From NCBI RefSeq assembly GCF_027912675.1, contig NZ_CP115757.1:2232001-2296000 (forward strand): 64,000 nt of DNA, given 5' to 3'. This document shows positions 57,346 to 64,000 of the stretch, one piece after another. Numbering within the stretch: the first letter of the stretch is position 1; each line of letters starts with the position of its first letter. The notes below the pieces were generated by a model, which was given only the letters and a program-made list of their open reading frames with translations, did no database searches and was not told where the DNA came from. Made by a program: the position numbers and the translations under genes. Source of the stretch: Paracoccus sp. SCSIO 75233 (GTDB taxonomy: Bacteria; Pseudomonadota; Alphaproteobacteria; Rhodobacterales; Rhodobacteraceae).

Positions 57346-57426
57346 CCGAGACGTCTAAAACGCCCGCCAACTTATGCTTGCCGGATAGGCTTTTGCCTGC
57401 CAGCCTGCACAAAGGGGAGGCAGGAC

Positions 57427-58101
57427 ATGGACGGCGCGACCAAAACACGCAAGAAGCTGGACCCGGCGGAGATCGGGGCAATTGCCCATCTTTACCGGGG
57501 CGAGGTCTACCGCTCGACCATCTGGCGCACGCGGCTCGATACGACGACGAACTGGTCGGTCGTCACGCTGGGGGTGGCGCTGTCGATCACCTATTCCTCG
57601 CCGCAGGCATCGCCATTGCCGCTAGTACTGGTCGGGATTCTCATCATCTTCTTCCTGATGCTGGAGGCGCGGCGCTATCGTTATTTCAATGTCTGGCGGG
57701 CGCGCTGCCGCTGGATGGAGCTGCATTTCTACGCACCGATGCTGAAGGAAGGCGATCTGCATCTGGAGGAGCATTGGCAGGACCGGCTGGCCGATGACTA
57801 CCTGCATCCGCATTATCACGTCAGCATGTGGACGGCGATCGGGCGGCGGATCCGGCGGAATTACTTCTGGATTCTGCTGATCCAGTCGGCGGCGTATCTG
57901 GGCAAGTTGATCGTACACCCGACGCCGCTGGACTCGACGGCGCAGCTCTTCGAGCGGGCGGCAATCGGCCCCTTCCCCGGCTGGCTGATCCTGCTGATCG
58001 GGGGCAGCTATTGCCTGACATGGGGTGCAATTGCCCTGATGAGCGAGCTTGCAGACACCCGCCGCGCGAGGGCCCGCAGCGATCCGCTGGGGATGGGATA
58101 G
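57427..58101 (+). CDS. DUF2270 membrane protein
   Basis: 224 residues. Predicted helices at about 45-65 (VVTLGVALSITYSSPQ), 68-85, 150-170 and 185-210, with a conserved soluble segment between (RYRYFNVWRARCRWMELHFYAPMLK). The family is of unknown function. GGGGAGG precedes the ATG. No linked genes suggest a role. Confidence 0.85.
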   Translation: MDGATKTRKKLDPAEIGAIAHLYRGEVYRSTIWRTRLDTTTNWSVVTLGVALSITYSSPQASPLPLVLVGILIIFFLMLEARRYRYFNVWRARCRWMELHFYAPMLKEGDLHLEEHWQDRLADDYLHPHYHVSMWTAIGRRIRRNYFWILLIQSAAYLGKLIVHPTPLDSTAQLFERAAIGPFPGWLILLIGGSYCLTWGAIALMSELADTRRARARSDPLGMG

Positions 58102-58237
58102 CGCGCAGCCAGCAATTGCAGCGGTTTCAGGCGCGGGATTATGGCAGCCCGAATTCGCAGCAGTCGTTGCGACGGGCGGCATCATGGGGTAGCTATAAAC
58201 CAAAATATAATCTTGTTTCTGACACAGGCAAATTCTC

Positions 58238-59380
58238 ATGCGCGCAGCCCTGATCGCCGTTCTCACCCTGCTCTTGCCGCTTCAGGCGCTGGCATTCGAC
58301 ACCAATGCCCGGACGGCATGGGTTTATGACGTCGGCACCGGCACTGTCCTTCTGGAAAAAAACGCCGACCGGGCCATACCGCCAGCATCCATGTCGAAGC
58401 TTATGACGGTTTACATGCTGTTCGAGGCGGTAAGCGATGGCCGGCTTCAGATGGACACCCGCCTGCCGGTGTCGACCAAGGCACGGGAAATGGCCGGATC
58501 GACCATGTTCCTGAACGAGCAGGACCGCCCCACGGTCGAGGAGCTTATCAAGGGCATCATCGTGCTGTCGGGCAACGACGCCTGCGTGGTCGTGGCCGAG
58601 GGGCTGGCCGGGACGGAGGAGGCTTTCGCCCGGCAGATGAACGAGAAGGCGAAATCGCTGGGCATGAACAACTCCAATTTCGCGAACAGCTCCGGCTGGC
58701 CGCATCCCGATCACGTCATGAGCGCGCATGATCTGGGCATTCTGGCCGAACATCTGATCGACGACTTCCCGGAGCTTTATAAATTTTTCGCACTCAAGGA
58801 GTTCCGCTTCGATGACCGCGCACCTGCCAACCGTTTTAACCGCAACCCGCTGCTGGCTCTCGGTATCGGCGCGGACGGGCTGAAAACCGGCCACACGGAG
58901 GAAGCGGGATACGGGCTGGTCGGCTCGGCCGTGCAGGGCGAGCGGCGGGTGATCTTCGTCGTGACCGGGCTGGCGACGGAGCAGGCCCGCGCCGAGGAGG
59001 CAGAGCGGATCGCCGCCTGGGCCTTTCGCGACTTCACCATGAAGGAGGTCGTGCCGCAGGGCGAAACCGTCGCCTCCGCCCCCGTCTGGCTGGGGGCGAA
59101 ATCCAGCGTGGCGCTGACCACGCAGAACGGGCTGAACGTGCTGATGCCGGTCGGCGCGGAATCGGGCGTAACGGCAGAGGCGGTTTATTCCGGCCCCCTC
59201 TCCGCGCCGATCACTGCGGGCGACCGGCTGGGCATGTTGCAGATCGAAATCCCCGGCGTCGGCCCGGCCAATGTCCCGCTGATCGCGGCGGAGGATGTGG
59301 CGAAGGCGGGTTTCTTCGGGCGGATGCGCAGCGCCGCGATGCGTCTGGGCGGCGAGGCCTGGCAGGCAGCGCGGCAGTAA
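58238..59380 (+). CDS. dacC: D-alanyl-D-alanine carboxypeptidase (PBP5/6 family)
   Basis: 380 residues with a signal peptide (ALIAVLTLLLPLQALAF, cut near 20). Serine triad motifs: SMSK (51-54), SGN (111-113) and KTG (216-218). The C-terminal domain (about 260-350) is PBP5_C, and residues about 355-380 may form the membrane-anchor amphipathic helix. It trims pentapeptides of peptidoglycan. The next gene, tmk, starts 8 bases after its stop. Confidence 0.92.
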   Translation: MRAALIAVLTLLLPLQALAFDTNARTAWVYDVGTGTVLLEKNADRAIPPASMSKLMTVYMLFEAVSDGRLQMDTRLPVSTKAREMAGSTMFLNEQDRPTVEELIKGIIVLSGNDACVVVAEGLAGTEEAFARQMNEKAKSLGMNNSNFANSSGWPHPDHVMSAHDLGILAEHLIDDFPELYKFFALKEFRFDDRAPANRFNRNPLLALGIGADGLKTGHTEEAGYGLVGSAVQGERRVIFVVTGLATEQARAEEAERIAAWAFRDFTMKEVVPQGETVASAPVWLGAKSSVALTTQNGLNVLMPVGAESGVTAEAVYSGPLSAPITAGDRLGMLQIEIPGVGPANVPLIAAEDVAKAGFFGRMRSAAMRLGGEAWQAARQ

Positions 59381-59387
59381 GGCTGGC

Positions 59388-60125
59388 ATGTTCATCAGTT
59401 TCGAGGGGATCGACGGCAGCGGCAAGTCCACCCAGTCCCGCCTTCTCGCCGAGGCGTTGCGGGCCGAGGGGCATGACGTCGTGCTGACCCGCGAGCCGGG
59501 CGGTTCCGACGGGGCGGAGGCAATCCGGCGATTGCTGGTCGAAGGCGGTGCCGAACGCTGGTCCGCCGAAACTGAGCTTCTGCTGTTCAATGCCGCCCGT
59601 CGCGATCACCTTGAACGCACGATCAGGCCCGCGCTTGCGCGCGGCGCGATTGTGATCACAGACCGTTTCGCTGACTCGACCCGCGTTTATCAGGGCGCGA
59701 CGCGTGGCGACCTGAAGGATAAGGTCGAGGCGCTGCATGAAATGATGATCGGCATTGAACCGGATCGGACCTTTATTGTCGACGTAACATTGAACATTGC
59801 CGCAAAGCGGCTACTGCAACGCGCGTCGTCGGCGTTTGCGGAAGCCGCTGCGGCATCTGCAGCGGCGGCGGCGGCAGCGGAGAAAGTCTCTGACGCTGCA
59901 CAACAGGCATCACTTGCAGCAGGACATGCCGCGGAAGCGGCAAGATATGCCGAGCTTTCGGAAGTAGAGCTCGAAGATCGGTTTGAATCGATGGGCGCTC
60001 AGTTTCAGCGACAGCTACAAGATGGATTTCGAGAGTTGGCACACGCCAATTCGGCCCGCGTCCGGATCATCGACGGCAGCGGCACCGCCGAGCAGGTCGC
60101 GGCGCGCGTCCGGGCCGCGCTATGA
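59388..60125 (+). CDS. tmk: Thymidylate kinase with an alanine-rich insertion
   Basis: 245 residues; about 200-215 is usual. Makes dTDP from dTMP. P-loop EGIDGSGKST (6-15), REPGGS and DRFADSTRVYQG are normal. Between the strand FIVDVTLNIAAKRLLQR and EDRFESMGAQF (the normal junction is a few residues) sits a 48-residue insert, about 147-194 (59826-59969), nearly all Ala, Glu and Ser and likely one long helix or coiled coil. It falls in the LID region, so it may alter activity or add a contact. The reading frame is intact. Its stop overlaps the holB start by 4 bases. Confidence 0.9.
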   Translation: MFISFEGIDGSGKSTQSRLLAEALRAEGHDVVLTREPGGSDGAEAIRRLLVEGGAERWSAETELLLFNAARRDHLERTIRPALARGAIVITDRFADSTRVYQGATRGDLKDKVEALHEMMIGIEPDRTFIVDVTLNIAAKRLLQRASSAFAEAAAASAAAAAAAEKVSDAAQQASLAAGHAAEAARYAELSEVELEDRFESMGAQFQRQLQDGFRELAHANSARVRIIDGSGTAEQVAARVRAAL

Positions 60126-61216
60126 GCAGCGACGAAGCCCCCGAATCCGACCGCGTTCCCGGCGCGCCGCACCCGCGCCATAGCCCGACGATTATTGGTC
60201 AGGATCACGCGGTCGCAGATTTTCTGGGTGCCGTCGACGCGAAGCGGCTGCATCACGCATGGCTGATCACCGGCCCACGAGGCGTCGGCAAGGCGACGCT
60301 GGCCTGGCAGATCGGGCGCTGGCTGCTGGCGGACGGGGATGCGAAATCCCTGACAGCCCCGCCCGATGACCCGGTGGCACGTCGGATGGCTGCACTGTCA
60401 GAGCCAAGACTGCATCTGGTCCGGCGTGGCTTCGATCAGAAGACCGGCAGATTGCGGGCGGAAATCGGGGTGGATGATATCCGCGCGCTTCTGTCCTTCT
60501 TTCATCTGAGCGCCGCAGAGGGCGGACGGCGGGTGGCCATTGTCGATGCAGCGGACGAGCTGAATGGTGCCGCGTCGAACGCGCTTCTGAAGATACTCGA
60601 AGAACCGCCCGCAGGCGGGGTGATCCTGCTGATCGCCCATCAGCCTGCCCGATTGCTGCCGACCATCCGTTCGCGCTGTCGAGAGTTGCGGCTTGCACCG
60701 TTACCGCCCGAGGAGATGCAACGGGTTTTCGCAGCGCTTGAAATTGACGGGGATGCGCAGGCCTTGGCCGCGCTTTCCGGCGGATCGGCGGGGGAGGCTC
60801 TGCGGCTGGCGGGACAGGACGGGTTGGAAGCCTATGCCAATATTGTCGCCCTGTTCGCCACGCTGCCACGTTTCGACAGGACAAAGGCACGCGCCCTGGC
60901 CGAGGCCGCAGGGGCGCGCGCGACTGCCGATGGCGACCCGTTCGATCTGACGGTCACTCTGCTGGACCGCTTCCTGACCCGTCTTGCCCGCGCCGGGCTG
61001 ATGGGCGCGCCGGTGCCGGAGGCCGTGCCGGGTGAGGCTGAACTGATGGCCCGCCTCTGCCCGGACGCCGATGCAGCGCGCATCTGGGCTGGTGCGCAGG
61101 CGGAGCTTTCGGCGCGGGCCAGAACCGGGCGGGCAGTCAATCTTGACCCTGCCGCGCTTGTGATGGATATGCTGACCCAACTTGCCGGGCAGGCCCCGGC
61201 GCACACGAAAGCCTGA
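60122..61216 (+). CDS. holB: DNA polymerase III delta' subunit
   Basis: 364 residues of the clamp-loader delta' family: N-terminal HPRHSPTIIGQDHAV, P-loop GPRGVGKATLAWQ, IDDIRALLSFFHLSAAEGG, the SNALLKILEEPPAGG sensor region and a helical C-terminal collar domain. Delta' is the stator of the clamp loader. tmk-holB-tatD is a conserved order in many bacteria. Overlaps tmk by 4 bases. Confidence 0.95.
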   Translation: MSSDEAPESDRVPGAPHPRHSPTIIGQDHAVADFLGAVDAKRLHHAWLITGPRGVGKATLAWQIGRWLLADGDAKSLTAPPDDPVARRMAALSEPRLHLVRRGFDQKTGRLRAEIGVDDIRALLSFFHLSAAEGGRRVAIVDAADELNGAASNALLKILEEPPAGGVILLIAHQPARLLPTIRSRCRELRLAPLPPEEMQRVFAALEIDGDAQALAALSGGSAGEALRLAGQDGLEAYANIVALFATLPRFDRTKARALAEAAGARATADGDPFDLTVTLLDRFLTRLARAGLMGAPVPEAVPGEAELMARLCPDADAARIWAGAQAELSARARTGRAVNLDPAALVMDMLTQLAGQAPAHTKA

Positions 61217-61219
61217 CCG

Positions 61220-62026
61220 ATGCCTTTTCCCGATGCCGGCGAGGCGGTCCCGATCGTGGACAGCCACTGCCATCTCGACTTTCCGAATTTCGACGGGGAT
61301 CGCGACGATCTGATCGCCCGTGCGCGGTCGGCGGGTGTGACCCGGATGGTCACGATCTGCACCAAGCTGCGCGCCGAGCCGCAGGTTCGCGCGATTGCCG
61401 AAGCGCATGACGGGGTGTTTTACGCCGCCGGGACCCACCCGATGAGCGTGGCGGATGAACCGATGGCAACGGTCGATGATCTGGTCGCGCTGGCCGCACA
61501 TCCGAAATTTGTCGGCATCGGTGAGACCGGGCTGGATTATCACTACACAGCGGAATCGGCAGCGGCGCAGCAGGAGAGCCTGCGCATCCATATCGAGGCC
61601 GCGCGCCGCACCCGCCTGCCACTGATCATTCACGCCCGCGACGCCGATGAGGATATGGCGCGGATCCTGACCGAAGAACACCGCGCGGGTGCATATGGCT
61701 GTGTCATGCATTGCTTCTCGTCCGGTGCGGGGCTGGCACAAGCGGCGCTCAATCTCGGGTTTTACCTGTCGATGTCGGGGATCGCGGCATTTCCACGCTC
61801 GTCCGAGCTGCGGGAGATTTTCACAGCGGCCCCGCTGGATCGCATTCTGGTGGAAACCGACGCGCCCTATCTCGCCCCGCCCCCACACCGGGGAAAACGA
61901 AACGAGCCTGCATTCGTGACCCGCACTGCCGCGAAGGGTGCGGAGGTTTTTGGGCTTTCCTACGCCGAATTCGCTGCCCAGACATCGGCGAATTTTGACC
62001 GGCTGTTCACGAAGGCCGCGGCATGA
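61220..62026 (+). CDS. TatD-family metal-dependent hydrolase (YcfH-like)
   Basis: 268 residues. First metal motif DSHCHLDFPNF, then GIGETGLDYHY, IHARDADEDM, MHCFSSG and the last ligand region LVETDAPYLAPPPHRGKRNEP. Members are 3' to 5' exonucleases or deacylases of DNA and D-tyrosyl-tRNA; YcfH is the version next to holB. Starts 3 bases after holB and overlaps the next start by 4. Confidence 0.92.
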   Translation: MPFPDAGEAVPIVDSHCHLDFPNFDGDRDDLIARARSAGVTRMVTICTKLRAEPQVRAIAEAHDGVFYAAGTHPMSVADEPMATVDDLVALAAHPKFVGIGETGLDYHYTAESAAAQQESLRIHIEAARRTRLPLIIHARDADEDMARILTEEHRAGAYGCVMHCFSSGAGLAQAALNLGFYLSMSGIAAFPRSSELREIFTAAPLDRILVETDAPYLAPPPHRGKRNEPAFVTRTAAKGAEVFGLSYAEFAAQTSANFDRLFTKAAA

Positions 62027-62826
62027 TCCGCGTCACCATCCTCGGCTGCGGGTCCTCCGGGGGGGTACCACGGATCGGCGGCAATTGGGGCGCATGCGAT
62101 CCGGCAAACCCGAAGAACCGCCGCCGCCGCTGCTCCATCCTGATTGACCGGATCGGGCCCAAGGGCAAGACGCGGATACTGATCGACACCGGCCCCGATC
62201 TGGTGCCGCAGCTTCTCGGCACCGATGTGGTGACGCTGGACGCCGTGATCTGGACGCACCCCCATGCCGATCATATCCACGGCATCGACGACCTGCGCCA
62301 GTTGGCCTATAACGCGCGCGCTCGGGTACAGGGATATGCCGACACACCGACCACACAGGCGCTGCGCGACAGGTTCGACTATATCTTCGCCTCGCCGCCG
62401 GGATCGAACTATCCGCCAATCTGCGACCTTCATCCGTTCGAGGAAACGATGACATTTGACGGCGCGGGCGGTCCGGTGATAATCGAACCGTTCGAGGTGC
62501 CGCATGGCGAAATCGTGGCCCTTGGGGTCAAGATCACGACATCCGGCGGCGGCATCGTCTATCTTCCGGATGTGCAGACCATCCCGGAAGCTGCGTGGCG
62601 GATCATCGGCACGCCGGAGGTCTTCATCTGCGACGCGCTGCGCCACGATCCGCATCCCAGCCACGCCCATCTGGCCCAGACGCTCGAATGGATTGAGCGG
62701 TCGGGTACGCCGCGCGGCGTGCTGACCAATATGCATATCGACATGGATTACGCCGCGACCGATGCCGAAACACCGGGCCACATTACCCCGGCCTATGACG
62801 GCATGGTGATCGAGGCACAGCCGTGA
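62023..62826 (+). CDS. MBL-fold metallohydrolase (PhnP-like)
   Basis: 267 residues. Zinc motif THPHADHIHG (HxHxDH), an N-terminal CGSSGGVPRIGG loop of the PhnP/beta-CASP-like phosphodiesterase group, and late ICDALRHDPHPSHAHL. A phosphodiesterase acting on cyclic or nucleotide substrates is likely. In this order (tmk-holB-tatD-this gene) its role is conserved but not settled. The stop overlaps the GTG start of the next gene by 4 bases. Confidence 0.9.
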   Translation: MIRVTILGCGSSGGVPRIGGNWGACDPANPKNRRRRCSILIDRIGPKGKTRILIDTGPDLVPQLLGTDVVTLDAVIWTHPHADHIHGIDDLRQLAYNARARVQGYADTPTTQALRDRFDYIFASPPGSNYPPICDLHPFEETMTFDGAGGPVIIEPFEVPHGEIVALGVKITTSGGGIVYLPDVQTIPEAAWRIIGTPEVFICDALRHDPHPSHAHLAQTLEWIERSGTPRGVLTNMHIDMDYAATDAETPGHITPAYDGMVIEAQP

Positions 62827-63764
62827 GCACGCTGTTCGACGTCGTCCTGCCAGTGTTTCTGGTGGTCGGCTTCGGTTATCTGGTTGCGTGGCGGGGCCTG
62901 TTTTCAGAGGCTGCCGTCGATGGCGTCATGCGGTTTGCTCAGAATTTTGCTGTGCCGGTTCTGCTGTTTCAATCCATCGCCAAGCTCGACCTGTCGGCGG
63001 AATTCAACCTGCCAATGCTGGCGGCATTCTATATCGGGGCGTTTTCTTCTTTCACGGTCGGCGCACTGGGCGCGCGATGGATCGGGCGACCGCCGGAGGA
63101 TTCGGTTGCCATCGGGTTCATCTGCCTGTTTTCAAACTCGCTTCTTCTCGGCGTACCGATCACCGAAAATGCCTATGGCAGCGGGGCTCTGGCGGGAAAC
63201 TGGACCATCATCGCGATACATTCGCCCTTGCTCTACACCTTCGGCATCACGGTGATGGAGTTCACCCGCGCCCGCGGGCAGAACCTGTCCATTGGCCGTG
63301 TCGCCTTGCGTGCGATGACCGGGGTTATTCGCACGCCGCTGGTCATCGGCATTCTGGCGGGCGCTGTCATGAACCTGCTGCGGCAGGCCGGGCTGGTACT
63401 GCCATCAGGATTCTGGGATGCGGTCGGGATGATGGCACGGGCCGCCCTGCCATCAGCGCTGTTCGCCCTTGGAGGGGTGCTTTACCGCTACAAGCCAGAG
63501 GGCGACAGCCGCGCGATCTTCATGTGCTGCTCCGCCTCGCTGGTCCTGCATCCGGTCATCACCTACGGGCTGGGACAGATCTTCGGGTTGGAGATCGCGG
63601 CACTCCGTTCGTCCGTCATGACAGCGGCGATGGCGCCGGGGGTGAACGCCTATCTGTTCGCCTCGATTTACGGCGTCGGCAAGCGGGTCGCGGCATCGTC
63701 TGTCCTGATCGCGACGGCGCTGTCGATCCTGACGATCTCGCTGTGGCTTGAGGTATTGCCTTGA
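62823..63764 (+). CDS. AEC-family transporter (auxin efflux carrier type)
   Basis: 313 residues, about ten helices in two halves. Features include FLVVGFGYLVAWRGLFSE, a first half with FICLFSNSLLLGVPITENAYG and the second with AMAPGVNAYLFASIYG, both typical of the AEC permease family. Starts with GTG. Substrates of bacterial members include malate, malonate and amino acids. Last gene of a five-gene run beginning with tmk. Confidence 0.88.
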   Translation: MSTLFDVVLPVFLVVGFGYLVAWRGLFSEAAVDGVMRFAQNFAVPVLLFQSIAKLDLSAEFNLPMLAAFYIGAFSSFTVGALGARWIGRPPEDSVAIGFICLFSNSLLLGVPITENAYGSGALAGNWTIIAIHSPLLYTFGITVMEFTRARGQNLSIGRVALRAMTGVIRTPLVIGILAGAVMNLLRQAGLVLPSGFWDAVGMMARAALPSALFALGGVLYRYKPEGDSRAIFMCCSASLVLHPVITYGLGQIFGLEIAALRSSVMTAAMAPGVNAYLFASIYGVGKRVAASSVLIATALSILTISLWLEVLP

Positions 63765-63950
63765 TTTTGTGATCGGTGAAGTGACGGCGCCCCCACAAGT
63801 CCACCGTTTGGGATTGGATGTCGCGGAATCGCGGACATGCTGGAATTGCGTGGACCGTATAGACCTCAGCATCGTAGACGCAGCGAAAACCAGCATCTCC
63901 TGAGCTTTGGCACCGCGCGGTTCATGGATATTTAGGCCAGGCTGAAAGGC
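63765..63950. other. Spacer between two converging genes
   Basis: No gene, hairpin or RNA recognised in this 186-base stretch. Confidence 0.4.
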
Positions 63951-64000
63951 TCACAACTTTTCGGTCAGTTCCGGGACGATGTTGAACAGGTCGCCGACGA
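63951..64000 (-). CDS. etfA: Electron transfer flavoprotein alpha subunit, C-terminal end
   Basis: Partial gene; only the last 15 codons are in the window, with the TGA at 63951-63953. They read VGDLFNIVPELTEKL, which matches the usual C-terminus of EtfA. EtfA binds FAD and passes electrons from acyl-CoA dehydrogenases to the quinone pool. The call rests on this short stretch alone. Confidence 0.6.
   Translation of the reverse strand, partial: VGDLFNIVPELTEKL

Noticed and set aside
57910..57922. Single GTACAC near 57913
   Set aside because: One isolated match in a coding region.

Overview
The window is GC-rich chromosomal DNA of an alphaproteobacterium, most likely Rhodobacteraceae and close to Paracoccus or Rhodobacter. 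This rests on gene content and protein style: a one-cysteine DksA, an IF-3 gene with a non-AUG start, fabA-fabB-fabI in a row, the folB-folP-glmM run, and a typical alphaproteobacterial elongator tRNA-Met. No phage, insertion sequence, CRISPR array or rRNA was seen. Gene density is high and many gene pairs overlap by 4 bases (ATGA).

Layout. 0-12.8 kb: end of a branched-chain amino acid ABC permease gene, two CAP-domain lipoproteins, guaA, an acyl-CoA dehydrogenase, aroQ, a MoxR ATPase, dksA, an FAD monooxygenase, then glmM-folP-folB and a cell-wall hydrolase. 12.9-22.6 kb: a divergent pair of an unusual pyruvate-phosphate-dikinase paralogue and selD, an M3 peptidase with a membrane-anchored MoeB-like enzyme and dut, infC, and two proteins of unknown function. 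22.6-29.3 kb: fabA, fabB, fabI, an alpha/beta hydrolase, a GMC oxidoreductase and a divergent RpiR regulator. 29.3-32.5 kb: aldehyde dehydrogenase with a DUF779 partner and a GAF-Fis regulator. 32.5-39.0 kb: an Lrp regulator divergent from a complete branched-chain amino acid catabolic operon (leucine dehydrogenase, E1 alpha, E1 beta, E2, E3).

39.0-49.4 kb is the main accessory region. Eight tightly packed minus-strand genes look like a Gtr-type surface-glycosylation module (GtrA-like flippase, membrane GT-C enzyme, GtrB-like GT2). Between them lie genes for a private sugar supply: CDP-glucose synthesis, 4,6-dehydration, a PMP/histidine-type 3-dehydratase homologue, a C-methyltransferase and a reductase or epimerase. 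A lipid-linked oligosaccharide flippase gene lies divergently across an AT-rich spacer with two inverted repeats. A tRNA-Met follows.

49.7-64 kb is mostly housekeeping: an inositol-phosphatase-family enzyme, gltX, a small metallopeptidase, a PfkB sugar kinase, a MarR regulator with a membrane protein, dtd, a DEAD-box helicase, tdk, a DUF2270 protein, a DD-carboxypeptidase, then tmk-holB-tatD-metallohydrolase-AEC transporter, and the last codons of a probable etfA.

The two most interesting signals are (1) three intergenic arrays of a GTGTAC-led repeat with an exact 11-base period, each pointing toward the gene downstream, and (2) the Gtr-like cassette with its own CDP-sugar pathway. Also notable: an AUA start on infC, an alanine-rich insert in thymidylate kinase, and a kinase paralogue with a degenerate ATP-grasp domain.
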